This document shows positions 1 through 9,153 of a stretch of 64,000 nucleotides of DNA, in pieces (the first letter of the stretch is position 1; each line of letters begins with the position of its first letter). The stretch is from Solimonas marina. Its GTDB lineage: Bacteria > Pseudomonadota > Gammaproteobacteria > Nevskiales > Nevskiaceae. The translations under genes and the position numbers were made by a program. Location: positions 248,001 through 312,000 of the forward strand of contig NZ_JAAVXB010000004.1 in NCBI RefSeq assembly GCF_012241385.1, read 5' to 3'. The notes under the pieces are model-generated. The model saw only the letters and a program-made list of their open reading frames with translations, was not told the origin of the DNA and searched no databases.

Positions 1-10
1 GGGGGCGCTC

Positions 11-1150
11 ATGACGCTGAGCGGTTTCTCGTTTGCGCGCTGGTGGGGCGTGGTGCTCAAGGAGTTTCTGCAGCTGCGTCGCGATCGGGTCACCTTCGCG
101 ATGATCGTCGGCATTCCCATCGTGCAGCTGGCACTGTTCGGCTTCGCCATCAATTCCGATCCGCGCCATCTGCCGACCGCGGTGATCAGCGCCGACCACA
201 GCGAGTTCACGCGCAGCCTGGTTGCGGCGATGCAGAACTCATCGTACTTCGACATCACCGAGACCCTGCCGGACGAACAGGCCGGTCGCGATGCCCTGGC
301 GCGCGGGCGCGTGCAGTTCGTGTTGAACATTCCGGCCGATTTCACCCGGCGCCTGCTGCGCGGCGAGCGGCCGGCAGTGCTGCTAGAGGCTGACGCCACC
401 GATCCGCAAGCGACCGGCATGGCGCTGTCGACGGTGTCGCAGTTGGTGTCATCGGTCGCGCAAAAGGATTTGCGCGGGCCGCTGGCGCCGCTGGCCGGCG
501 GCGAGCCGCCATTCGAGATCCGCGTGCACCGGCTCTACAACCCGGAAGGCATCACCCAGTACAACATCGTGCCGGGATTGATGGGCGTGATCCTGACGAT
601 GACGCTGGTGATGATGACCGGGCTGGCGATGACCCGTGAACGCGAGCGCGGCACGATGGAAAACCTGTTGTCGACGCCGGTGCGGCCGGTCGAGGTCATG
701 AGCGGCAAGATCGTGCCGTACATCGTCATCGGCCTGATCCAGGCCAGCATTATCCTGCTCGCGGCGCGCTGGGTGTTCGGCGTGCCGTTCGTCGGCAGCG
801 TGATCGCGATCTATCTGGCGGCGCTGCTGTTCATCGCCGCCAATCTGACGGTCGGCATCGCGATGTCGTCGCTGGCCAAGAACCAGCTGCAGGCGATGCA
901 GATGACGATGTTCTATTTTCTGCCGAACATCTTGTTGTCCGGCTTCATGTTTCCGTTCGCCGGCATGCCGCAGTGGGCGCAATGGATCGCCAGCGTGCTG
1001 CCGTTGACTTATTTCAATCGCCTGATCCGCGGCATCGTCCTCAAGGGCAACGGCTGGTTGGATCTGTGGCCGGACATCTGGCCGCTGGCGGTGTTCACGC
1101 TGGTGGTGATGACGATGGCCGTGCGCTTCTACCGGCGAACCCTGGATTGA
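11..1150 (+). CDS. ABC-2 type transporter permease (YbhR/YhhJ-like)
   Basis: Inner-membrane permease half of an ABC exporter, 379 aa. A hydrophobic segment near residues 28-48 is followed by a large periplasmic domain (about 50-185). A cluster of five membrane segments then fills residues 186-375, which is the YbhR/YhhJ/DrrB layout. The conserved cytoplasmic turn RERERGTMENLLSTPV after the second membrane segment is typical of ABC-2 exporters. The start ATG overlaps a TGA at 12-14 that could be the stop of an upstream gene, presumably the ATPase partner, now outside the window. Substrate cannot be told; relatives export drugs or lipids. The next gene, htpG, has its own promoter, so this looks like the last gene of an operon. 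Confidence 0.88.
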   Translation: MTLSGFSFARWWGVVLKEFLQLRRDRVTFAMIVGIPIVQLALFGFAINSDPRHLPTAVISADHSEFTRSLVAAMQNSSYFDITETLPDEQAGRDALARGRVQFVLNIPADFTRRLLRGERPAVLLEADATDPQATGMALSTVSQLVSSVAQKDLRGPLAPLAGGEPPFEIRVHRLYNPEGITQYNIVPGLMGVILTMTLVMMTGLAMTRERERGTMENLLSTPVRPVEVMSGKIVPYIVIGLIQASIILLAARWVFGVPFVGSVIAIYLAALLFIAANLTVGIAMSSLAKNQLQAMQMTMFYFLPNILLSGFMFPFAGMPQWAQWIASVLPLTYFNRLIRGIVLKGNGWLDLWPDIWPLAVFTLVVMTMAVRFYRRTLD

Positions 1151-1181
1151 GGCACATTTCCGACGAGTGGTGCGGCAAGCC

Positions 1182-1209
1182 CTTGAAAAGTGACCGGATC
1201 GCCTCTACA
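1182..1209 (+). promoter_or_regulatory. Candidate sigma-32 heat-shock promoter of htpG
   Basis: CTTGAAA at 1182-1188 is identical to the sigma-32 -35 consensus. After 13 bases, CCTCTACA at 1202-1209 is a weak match to the CCCCATNT -10 element. It lies about 40-70 bases upstream of the htpG start, and htpG is a classic heat-shock gene. The -10 is poor, so this is a candidate only. Confidence 0.5.
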
Positions 1210-1250
1210 ACGCCGTCACTTTCGCAAATCACGATGAGGATGAGACGACG

Positions 1251-3125
1251 ATGACGGTCGAAACGGGCCCGCAGAAGCACGAATTCCAGACCGAGGTGCG
1301 GCATCTGCTGCAGCTGATGATCCACTCGCTGTACTCGAACAAGGAAATCTTCCTGCGCGAGTTGATCTCCAATGCCTCGGATGCCTGCGACAAGCTGCGC
1401 TTCGCGGCGATCGCCGACGCCTCGCTGCTCGGTAGCGACGAGCTGGCGGTGCAGTTGATTCCGGACGCCGACGCCGGCACGCTGACGATCAAGGACAACG
1501 GCATCGGCATGTCGCACGACGACGTGATCGACAATCTCGGCACGATCGCGCGCTCCGGCACGCGCAAGTTCATGGAATCGCTGTCCGGCGACCAGAAGAA
1601 GGATTCGCAGCTGATCGGCCAGTTCGGCGTCGGCTTCTATTCGGCCTTCATCGTCGCCGACAAGGTCACGGTGCGGACCAAGCGCGCCGACGCCGAGGCC
1701 GTGAGCTGGGAATCGGACGGCCAGGGCGAGTTCACGATCGAGCCGTCGGACAAGACCGACCGCGGCACCGAGGTGGTGCTGCACCTGCGCGACGACGACA
1801 AGGAATTCCTCGAGCCGATGCGCCTGTCGGCGCTGGTGCGCAAGTATTCGGATCACATCAGCCTGCCGATCAAGCTCGCCAACGACAAGGGCGAGATCGA
1901 AACGATCAATCAGGCGCGCGCGTTCTGGGCGCGGCCGAAGTCCGAGCTCAAGGACGAGGACTACAAACAGTTCTACGAGCAGCTGACGCACGACTACACG
2001 GCGCCGCTGGCCTATGCCCATCACAAGGTCGAGGGCACGATCGAGTACACCTCGCTGCTCTACATTCCGGCGCGCGCGCCGTTCGATCTGTGGGACCGCG
2101 AGCAGTCGCGCGGCGTGCAGCTTTACGTCAAGCGCGTCTTCATCATGGACAAGGCGGCCGAGCTGCTGCCGCCGTATCTGCGCTTCGTGCGCGGCGTGGT
2201 CGACACGCCGGACCTGCCGCTCAATGTCTCGCGCGAGATCCTGCAGGGCAATCGCACGGTCGAAAAGATCAAGAACGCGTTGGTCAAGCGCGTGCTCGAC
2301 CTGCTCGACGACATGGCGGCCAATCGCCCGGACGATTACGCGACCTTCTGGCAGACCTTCGGCCCGGTGCTGAAGGAAGGTCTGGTCGAGGATCAGGCCA
2401 ATCAGGCGCGCATCGCCAAGCTTTGCCGTTTTCATTCGACGGCATCGCCGGACAAGGCCGATGTCGGCCTCGAAGCCTATGTCGCGCGCATGCCGGCCGA
2501 GCAGGACGGCATCTACTATCTGACTGCCGACACGCTGGCGGCGGCGCGCAACAGCCCGCACCTGGAGGGTTTCCGTGCGCGCAATTTCGAAGTGCTGCTG
2601 CTGACCGACCGCATCGACGAGTGGGTCGTCAGCCATCTGACCGAGTTTGAGGGCAAGAAGCTCGAATCAGTGGCGCGCGCGTCCAAGGATCTGGAATCGA
2701 AGATCGAGACGCCGGAAAAGGCGCGGCTCGAAGGCGAGTACCAGGATGTCGTCGAGCGCCTGACCAAGGTGCTCGGTGAGCGCGTCGAAGCGGTACGCCT
2801 GTCGTCGCGCCTGACCGAATCGCCGTCGTGCCTGGTCGCCGGCGAGTACGCGCTGTCGCGGCGGCTCGAGGAGATGCTCAAGCGCGCCGGTGAGGCAGCG
2901 CCCGCGTCGCGGCCGATCCTCGAGCTGAACCCGACACATCCTTTGGTCGAGAAGCTCAAGACGGTCAAGGACGACGACAGCTTCGCCGATCTCGGCGAGC
3001 TGTTGTTCGGTCAGGCGCAGCTCGCCGAGGGCGGGCAGCTCGACGATCCGTCGGCCTTCGTCAAGCGGCTCAACAAGCTGCTGCTGGGCGGCGTCCCGGA
3101 CGCCGGGCGCATCATCGTCGGCTGA
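1251..3125 (+). CDS. htpG: Molecular chaperone HtpG (bacterial Hsp90)
   Basis: Cytosolic ATP-dependent dimeric chaperone. The 624-aa product has the same length as E. coli HtpG. The N-terminal GHKL ATPase motifs are all visible: ELISNASDACDKLRF (helix with the Mg-binding Asn, near residue 35-50), DNGIGM (about 83-88) and the lid glycine motif GQFGVGFYSAF (about 124-134). The middle domain carries GVVDTPDLPLNVSREILQ with the catalytic-loop Arg. A C-terminal dimerisation domain follows. Start ATG follows a purine-rich GATGAGGATGAG. It is separated from the flanking genes by intergenic space and is probably monocistronic, under the heat-shock-like promoter just upstream. Confidence 0.98.
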   Translation: MTVETGPQKHEFQTEVRHLLQLMIHSLYSNKEIFLRELISNASDACDKLRFAAIADASLLGSDELAVQLIPDADAGTLTIKDNGIGMSHDDVIDNLGTIARSGTRKFMESLSGDQKKDSQLIGQFGVGFYSAFIVADKVTVRTKRADAEAVSWESDGQGEFTIEPSDKTDRGTEVVLHLRDDDKEFLEPMRLSALVRKYSDHISLPIKLANDKGEIETINQARAFWARPKSELKDEDYKQFYEQLTHDYTAPLAYAHHKVEGTIEYTSLLYIPARAPFDLWDREQSRGVQLYVKRVFIMDKAAELLPPYLRFVRGVVDTPDLPLNVSREILQGNRTVEKIKNALVKRVLDLLDDMAANRPDDYATFWQTFGPVLKEGLVEDQANQARIAKLCRFHSTASPDKADVGLEAYVARMPAEQDGIYYLTADTLAAARNSPHLEGFRARNFEVLLLTDRIDEWVVSHLTEFEGKKLESVARASKDLESKIETPEKARLEGEYQDVVERLTKVLGERVEAVRLSSRLTESPSCLVAGEYALSRRLEEMLKRAGEAAPASRPILELNPTHPLVEKLKTVKDDDSFADLGELLFGQAQLAEGGQLDDPSAFVKRLNKLLLGGVPDAGRIIVG

Positions 3126-3254
3126 TCACGACCGCCCGTCGGGGCGGCATCACGGGCGGCGGTCGGCGAAAGCGCTGAGTCAGTTCTGACTGATAGCTTT
3201 TCGCCGATCGCCCCGATACCGTCGGGGCTCCCCTAAGCGATGAGAGGAGTCGTC

Positions 3255-4190
3255 ATGAACGCTGAGCGCCGCGCCTGTCGCAAGCTGTTCGCCGTCGTTG
3301 CCCTGCTGGCCGTTATGGCGCCAGCAGCCTATGCCGCCGATCGTACGGACGCGGCGCGCAATGCGGCGCAGAACGATGAGGATTGCAAGAAGATCGGCGA
3401 CTTCTATTGGGAAATCGGCGACGTCAACGGCGTGCTGGCCAATGGCTCGATCGGGACCGAGTACAACGCCAATACCGAGATGAAGCTGGCGTCGGCGTCG
3501 AAGTTCGTGTGGGGCGCTTATGTGCTGCAGAAGCTCGGCAGCAAGCAACCGACCGCCGAGCAGCTGTCGTTCCTTGAAATGCGCTCGGGCTATACCAAGC
3601 TCAATCCGTTCCTGTGCCTGTTCAGCAAGACCTCGGACGACTGCCTCAAAAAGCGTGACAACGGCGAGCAGGTCAGCTCCGATGTCGGCCGCTTTCATTA
3701 CAGCGGCGGCCATGACCAGAAGCTGGCGCAGATCCTCGGTCTTGGCGGCGACAATGCCCAGCAGTTCACCAACGAGGTGATGGGCTATATCGGCCGCGAC
3801 ATCAAGCTGTCGTACGCGCAGCCGTCACCGGCGGGCGGCATGCAGGGCACGCCGTCGGCCTACGGTGCGTTCCTGCGCAAGATCCTGGCCGGCAAGCTGC
3901 GCATGCACGACTTCCTCGGCGCCGATCCGGTCTGCACCAAATGCTCGACCGCCAGCTACAGCCCCGCGCCCTGGGCCTGGCACTACAGCATCAATCATTG
4001 GGTGGAAGATGATCCGAATGGTGACGGCGCGTTCAGCAGTCCGGGCCTGATGGGCTTCTATCCGTGGATTTCGGCCGATAAGAAGACCTACGGTCTGGTC
4101 GCGCGGCAGAAGCTGTCGAAGTCGGCCTATGTCGATTCGGCGGTCTGCGGCCGCGATATTCGCAAGGCCTGGATGTCGGCTTCGAACTAA
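3255..4190 (+). CDS. Exported serine-hydrolase-like (SxxK, beta-lactamase fold) protein
   Basis: 311 aa. I chose ATG 3255 over an in-frame ATG at 3240 because GAGAGGAG sits 5-6 bases before 3255. A signal peptide ends near AYA-AD (residue 28). S80-A-S-K83 lies in LASASKFVWGAYVLQKLG, which looks like the SxxK helix of penicillin-recognising serine hydrolases. YSG near residue 149 could be the second catalytic element. SSPGLMGFYPWI followed by a short strand (KTYGLVAR) resembles the third-motif region, but there is no clear KTG. Several cysteines (C44, C121/C130, a CTKC pair) suggest periplasmic disulfides. Which family it belongs to and what its substrate is cannot be said. It stands alone between htpG and a convergent operon. 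Confidence 0.7.
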   Translation: MNAERRACRKLFAVVALLAVMAPAAYAADRTDAARNAAQNDEDCKKIGDFYWEIGDVNGVLANGSIGTEYNANTEMKLASASKFVWGAYVLQKLGSKQPTAEQLSFLEMRSGYTKLNPFLCLFSKTSDDCLKKRDNGEQVSSDVGRFHYSGGHDQKLAQILGLGGDNAQQFTNEVMGYIGRDIKLSYAQPSPAGGMQGTPSAYGAFLRKILAGKLRMHDFLGADPVCTKCSTASYSPAPWAWHYSINHWVEDDPNGDGAFSSPGLMGFYPWISADKKTYGLVARQKLSKSAYVDSAVCGRDIRKAWMSASN

Positions 4191-4215
4191 AACCGTGAAG
4201 CGCGTGCTGCCGCCG

Positions 4216-4674
4216 CTAGGGCAGCACGCGCACGGCGTCGACGAAATGCTGACGCCAGAACTTCAGGTGGACGCTGGCGACGATGACATTGCGCCCGGTC
4301 GCCGGCGCATGCACGGCCTCGTCGTCGCCGAGGTAGATCGCCACGTGATCGATGCCGTGGCCTGAGAAGCTGTAGAACAGCAGGTCGCCCGGCACCGCGT
4401 CATCCATGTCGACCACGCGTCCGTCGGCATGCTGCTGGCGCGTCGTGCGTGGCAGCTTGACACCACTCTGCGCGAATACGTACTGCACCAGCCCGCTGCA
4501 ATCGAAACCCGACGGCGTGGTGCCGCCATAGCGATACGGGCGGCCGACCTGGCCGAGTGCGTCGAGCACGATCTCGCGACGTGTCGCGTCGTTCTTCGGA
4601 TCTGGGCGGATGGAGCCACCGCCCAGGCAGGCGCTCAGTGACAGCAGCAGGGCCGCGACGATCAGTGCCCTCAT
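4216..4674 (-). CDS. NlpC/P60 family peptidoglycan endopeptidase lipoprotein
   Basis: 152 aa when started at ATG 4674, which overlaps the stop of the upstream GST gene by ATGA. That start gives a lipoprotein signal (MRALIVAALLLSLSAC, lipobox LSAC). An upstream in-frame ATG at 4761 would bury the signal peptide. The catalytic domain has Cys in FDCSGLVQYVF, His in DHVAIYLGDD and the polar third residue in VHAPATGR. These are the Cys-His-His triad of NlpC/P60 DL-endopeptidases that cut gamma-D-Glu-mDAP links in peptidoglycan. The likely location is the periplasm, anchored to a membrane (MepS/Spr-like). Coupling to a GST gene is unusual and gives no functional clue. Confidence 0.92.
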   Translation of the reverse strand: MRALIVAALLLSLSACLGGGSIRPDPKNDATRREIVLDALGQVGRPYRYGGTTPSGFDCSGLVQYVFAQSGVKLPRTTRQQHADGRVVDMDDAVPGDLLFYSFSGHGIDHVAIYLGDDEAVHAPATGRNVIVASVHLKFWRQHFVDAVRVLP

Positions 4675-5297
4675 GCGCCCTGCGAGGCTGTCTTGAGCAT
4701 CGACGGCCGCTCGGAAAATGTTGCGTACCAGGCGGCGAGTGCGTCGTGGCCGCGGCGCCATTCCAGATAGGGCATGCGCAGATCCAGATAGCCGAGCGCG
4801 CAGCCGAGTGTGATCTCGACGGTGGTCGGTGTTTCCTGCAGCAGTTCGCCGGCTTCGGCATCGAGGCGTGCGATGGCGCGCTGGATCGCGGCGGCCTGCC
4901 GATCGAGGAAGACCTGATAGATGATGCCTTCCGGTCGGCGCTTCTCGTTGGTCGATGCGGCGGCGGCATCCATGATGCCTTCGGCCAGATACTGGCGTCG
5001 CAAGGCGCCCCAGCGCCGTGCACCGCTCGGCAGCGCCGCAATGCCGTGGCCGCGCGTCAGCAGATAGATGCTGACGAGATTGGAGTCGAGTAGGGGCTCG
5101 CCGGCCTCGGTGATCAGCACCGGGACTTTCGACAGCGGATTGAGCTCGAGAAAATCGGCCGGCGGATCGTAGGGGTCGATTTCGACCTCCTCGACCTGTT
5201 CGCTCAGGCCCAGTTCTTCGATGAGCACGCGCACGCGCCGCGAGTACGGCGAGGGCAGGGCACTGTACAGGCGCATCTTGCCAGCCGGCTCAGCCAT
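4671..5297 (-). CDS. Glutathione S-transferase family protein
   Basis: 208-aa soluble two-domain GST. The N-terminal thioredoxin-like half (residues 8-85) contains SPYSRRVRVLIEELGL, where SPYS occupies the active-site position. It also has the cis-Pro-containing strand NPLSKVPVLI and the Glu/Asp-Ser glutathione-binding motif as LLDSNLVSIYL. An all-helical C-terminal half follows. It resembles the YibF/GstB type and its substrate is unknown. A second Met at residue 8 (5276) is an alternative start. The stop overlaps the NlpC/P60 start by ATGA, so the two are co-translated. Confidence 0.88.
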   Translation of the reverse strand: MAEPAGKMRLYSALPSPYSRRVRVLIEELGLSEQVEEVEIDPYDPPADFLELNPLSKVPVLITEAGEPLLDSNLVSIYLLTRGHGIAALPSGARRWGALRRQYLAEGIMDAAAASTNEKRRPEGIIYQVFLDRQAAAIQRAIARLDAEAGELLQETPTTVEITLGCALGYLDLRMPYLEWRRGHDALAAWYATFSERPSMLKTASQGA

Positions 5298-5376
5298 GGG
5301 CGATCACGTTGGTCGTCATTCGCCGATTATCACCGCGCCGGCGTCACACTGCCAAAGGCAGATGTCACAAATGCAA

Positions 5377-5402
5377 ACGCCCGCGGCCGGGGCCGCGGGC
5401 GT
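5377..5402 (-). terminator. Rho-independent-like terminator of trxB
   Basis: Perfect 12-bp GC stem (5377-5388 with 5391-5402) with a minimal loop. On the minus strand it is followed by GTTTGCATTTG, a weak T-rich tail. It lies 30 bases after the trxB stop, in the gap before the GST gene. Confidence 0.75.
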
Positions 5403-5431
5403 CGGTGACGCAGGGGTGGCGCTGTCGCGCT

Positions 5432-6400
<969 letters not shown>

Positions 6401-6568
6401 TCATGCGGGCCGCGATGGCTGCCGGAAGCCGGCAGGCAGGGACGGTCCGTGCGGAACGTGTGAGCTCCCTATATGGGGGCTTGGGCTGCGCATGCTAAGG
6501 AGCAGGCTTTGATAGGTCAAAGCATTTGTCGAAATGCATGCAATAGCTTCTGACAATGAATCTGGACG

Positions 6569-6586
6569 ATGTCATTGAAACGTCAC
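6569..6586 (+). promoter_or_regulatory. Pho box upstream of phoB
   Basis: ATGTCATTGAAACGTCAC matches 13 of 18 positions of the E. coli Pho-box consensus. Its two GTCAY half-sites (6571 and 6582) are exactly 11 bp apart. A -10-like CATATGCT follows about 8-10 bases later (from 6595), the spacing of PhoB-activated promoters. A small perfect hairpin (GCATTT/AAATGC, 6522-6537) lies further upstream. The layout suggests phoBR autoregulation. Confidence 0.75.
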
Positions 6587-6634
6587 CGTTTGTTCATATG
6601 CTGGCGGCATGACAAAAGTGAAGGTTGAAGAGAC

Positions 6635-7327
6635 ATGCAGGGCAAACTGATCCTGATCGTCGATGACGAGGCGCCGATTCGCGAAATGTTGCGTTTCGCG
6701 CTGACGCGCGCGCACTTCCGCGTCGTCGAGGCCGGTGACGCACAGACCGCCCGTTTGCGGATCGCCGACGAGCGTCCGGACCTGGTCCTGATGGACTGGA
6801 TGATGCCCGGCATTTCCGGTGTCGAACTGACGCGGGAGCTGAAATCGCAGTCGACGACACGTGACATCCCGGTGATCATGGTTACGGCGCGGGTCGAAGA
6901 AGAAGACAAGGTTCGCGGACTCAACGTCGGCTGCGACGACTATGTCTCCAAGCCGTTCTCGTATCCCGAACTGATTGCGCGCATCCAGGCCGTACTGCGA
7001 CGCGCGACGCCGGGTGGCGAGGAAGAAAAACTGGCAGTCAATGGTCTCGAAGTCGATGCCGCCAGCCAACGTGTCACGGCCAAGGGTCAGCCGATTCACC
7101 TCGGCCCTACCGAATATCGCCTGCTGCATTTCTTCATCAGCCATCCTGAGCGTGTTTATTCGCGCGAGCAGGTGCTGGACCGCGTCTGGGGCCAGAACGT
7201 CTATGTCGAGGAGCGCACAGTCGATGTGCATATCCGCCGCCTGCGCAAGGCCCTCGAGCCATTCGGCTATGATGAGATGGTGCAGACGGTGCGCGGCTCC
7301 GGCTATCGTTTTTCAGAGAAAATCTGA
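6635..7327 (+). CDS. phoB: Phosphate regulon response regulator PhoB
   Basis: 230-aa OmpR-family transcription factor. The receiver domain (1-120) has the acidic pocket VDDEAP, the phospho-acceptor Asp in [10 protein letters not shown], and the conserved Thr and Lys (MVTAR, YVSKPFS). The C-terminal winged-helix domain ends in [34 protein letters not shown], the PhoB recognition-helix region. When phosphorylated by PhoR it activates promoters with Pho boxes; such a site lies just upstream of this gene and of the porin gene. It is followed by phoR. Confidence 0.97.
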   Translation: MQGKLILIVDDEAPIREMLRFALTRAHFRVVEAGDAQTARLRIADERPDLVLMDWMMPGISGVELTRELKSQSTTRDIPVIMVTARVEEEDKVRGLNVGCDDYVSKPFSYPELIARIQAVLRRATPGGEEEKLAVNGLEVDAASQRVTAKGQPIHLGPTEYRLLHFFISHPERVYSREQVLDRVWGQNVYVEERTVDVHIRRLRKALEPFGYDEMVQTVRGSGYRFSEKI

Positions 7328-7397
7328 AAGCAGCCGCTACCGCCAGATCCCCGCAAGCGCGGCGCAGGCTCTCTGAAGCTGTGCCGACCGAACCTGG

Positions 7398-8801
7398 ATG
7401 TTCGCCGTGCCGGACCCGCAGCCGACACCCCGTAATTCCGATATGTCGCCGTACCTGAAGCTGCTCGGGCAGATCTTTCTGCGGGTGGCGATTGTCGTCG
7501 CGATCGGCTTGATCTGCGGGGCGCCGTTCGGGCACCCGGCACTCGGCGCGTTGCTGCTGCTGATCCCCTACGTGCTGCTGCAGATGCGCCAGCTGGTGCG
7601 CCTGCGGGCGTGGCTGATGGCGCCGAAGCGCTATTTCCTCCCGGACGCGCACGGCATCTGGGGCGAAGTCTTCGATCTGTTGATCGATCTGCAGCGCAAG
7701 AACCGCAAGCGCAAGAAGCGTCTGGCGCTGATGCTCGCCGAATTCCAGTCGTCGACCGCAGCGCTGCCGGATGGCGCGGTGGTGCTCGGCGACCGCGGCG
7801 AGATCTCGTGGTTCAACACCGCGGCACGCCAGCTTCTGGGGCTGCGCGCGCCGCAGGATCTCGGCATTCGCATCCCGAATCTGATTCGCCATCCGAGCTT
7901 TACGGAGTTCTTCGAGCAGGGCGATTTCGAGCACGAAACCGAAGCGCCGTCGCCGCTGAATCGCACGCGGATGCTGTCACTGCGCATCATTCCGTACGGT
8001 AACGACCAGAAGCTGCTGATCGTCCGCGACATCTCCGAGCGTCGCCAGCTCGAAGCGGCGCGCCGTGACTTTGTTTCGAACGCGTCGCATGAACTGCGCA
8101 CCCCGCTGACCGTACTGCGCGGCTATCTCGATCTGATGGACGCCGAAGCGCAGCAGGCCGGCCCGCTCGGCGCCTGGCAGTCACCGATCGTCGAGATGCG
8201 CAATCAGGCCCTGCGCATGGAGGCCCTGGTCAACGACATGCTCAAGCTCGCGCGGCTCGAAGCCGACCGCGCGGCCATGACCGACGAGCTGCTGCCGGCG
8301 CCGGCGCTGATCGCCCGCGCCATCGAGGAAGCGCGCGCCGTGTCCAAGGGCCAGCACCGCTTCGAGCACGACATCAGCGACGGCTTGCTGCTGCTGGGTG
8401 GCGAAGCTGAATTCCACAGCATCATCATCAACCTGATGACCAATGCCGTGCGCTACACGCCGCCCGGTGGTGTGATTCGCGTCAGTTGGTCGCAGCTCGA
8501 CGACGGCAGTGCCCGGTTTGCCGTCGCCGATACCGGTATCGGTATTTCGGCCGACGATATCCCGCGACTCACCGAGCGCTTCTACCGCGTCGATGTCGGC
8601 CGCTCACGGGCGTCTGGCGGCACCGGCCTGGGCCTGTCGATCGTCAAGCACGCGTTGGAAGCCTTCGACTCGCGCCTGGAGATCGACAGCGAGCCGGGCG
8701 TCGGTTCGACCTTCTTCTGCCGCTTTCCCGTACATCGGGTGCAGGTCGCGCCGGGCGCGGCGCCGGCGGCGATCCCGAACGAGACGCGCTCCGGCGCCTA
8801 G
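7398..8801 (+). CDS. phoR: Phosphate regulon sensor histidine kinase PhoR
   Basis: 467-aa inner-membrane kinase. Two closely spaced N-terminal membrane segments (about 27-65) lack a periplasmic domain, as in PhoR. A PAS domain (about 100-200) follows, then the DHp helix with the phosphorylated His in SNASHELRTPLTVL and the ATP-binding N, G1 and G2 boxes (NLMTNAVRYTPP, DTGIGIS, GGTGLGLSIVKH). It phosphorylates PhoB under phosphate starvation, controlled by PstSCAB and PhoU. A start at ATG 7443 (MSPYLKLL) would place the membrane segment nearer the terminus and is equally plausible; neither start has a good ribosome-binding site. Confidence 0.95.
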   Translation: MFAVPDPQPTPRNSDMSPYLKLLGQIFLRVAIVVAIGLICGAPFGHPALGALLLLIPYVLLQMRQLVRLRAWLMAPKRYFLPDAHGIWGEVFDLLIDLQRKNRKRKKRLALMLAEFQSSTAALPDGAVVLGDRGEISWFNTAARQLLGLRAPQDLGIRIPNLIRHPSFTEFFEQGDFEHETEAPSPLNRTRMLSLRIIPYGNDQKLLIVRDISERRQLEAARRDFVSNASHELRTPLTVLRGYLDLMDAEAQQAGPLGAWQSPIVEMRNQALRMEALVNDMLKLARLEADRAAMTDELLPAPALIARAIEEARAVSKGQHRFEHDISDGLLLLGGEAEFHSIIINLMTNAVRYTPPGGVIRVSWSQLDDGSARFAVADTGIGISADDIPRLTERFYRVDVGRSRASGGTGLGLSIVKHALEAFDSRLEIDSEPGVGSTFFCRFPVHRVQVAPGAAPAAIPNETRSGA

Positions 8802-9115
8802 CGCTCGGCGGCGTCGTCGATTTCGGACGGTGAGGCGCCTTGCCGAGCTTCGCGGGATCTGCCGAACGGCCGCCAAACGGGCGCCCGTCGAGATCTCAGC
8901 AACAGGGGGCGAGTCTTGCCGGCGGTAAAGCGTGCTATCGCTGTAAGTGAGCCGAGGGGACGGTGAGGGCGACAGCAGCCGCGATCAGTGGCCGCGTTCT
9001 CGCCTGGGCCGGCTCGGCTTCAGTGCTTGATTGAAAGCCAGCCCAGTGATGGCGGCACTCGGCATGACGTTGCGTCATGTCTGGCGGTGAGCAAACGCTC
9101 CATGGCCGGGCGTTC
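8802..9115. other. Intergenic region between convergent phoR and pstB
   Basis: No credible gene is seen in this stretch. It holds a short perfect palindrome, CATGACG-TTG-CGTCATG (9063-9079), which could be a hairpin or an operator. No T-tract terminator for phoR is evident. The region leads directly into the long AT-rich hairpin after pstB. Confidence 0.5.
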
Positions 9116-9153
9116 GAAAGAACTAATTGCCATTCAAGGCAATTAGTTCTTTC
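9116..9153 (-). terminator. Long perfect AT-rich hairpin directly after the pstB stop
   Basis: A perfect 16-bp inverted repeat (9116-9131 with 9138-9153) has a 6-base loop and starts on the base after the pstB stop codon. The arms contain AACTAATTGCC, conspicuously AT-rich in this GC-rich sequence. Both strands read GTTCTTTC at the distal arm, so it may end both the leftward pst operon and rightward phoBR transcripts, or protect the pst mRNA 3' end. It lacks a long uridine run, so terminator is the best but not the only reading. Confidence 0.6.

Noticed and set aside
1095-2636. A 513-codon minus-strand open frame across htpG
   Set aside because: Shadow of htpG; rich in Arg, His and Val with no motif.
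3131-3230. Short GC inverted repeats after htpG (CCGCCC-GTC-GGGGCGG; GCCCCGA-TACCG-TCGGGGC) as terminators
   Set aside because: Neither has a T-tract and such repeats are frequent in GC-rich DNA; termination here is possible but not supported enough to list.
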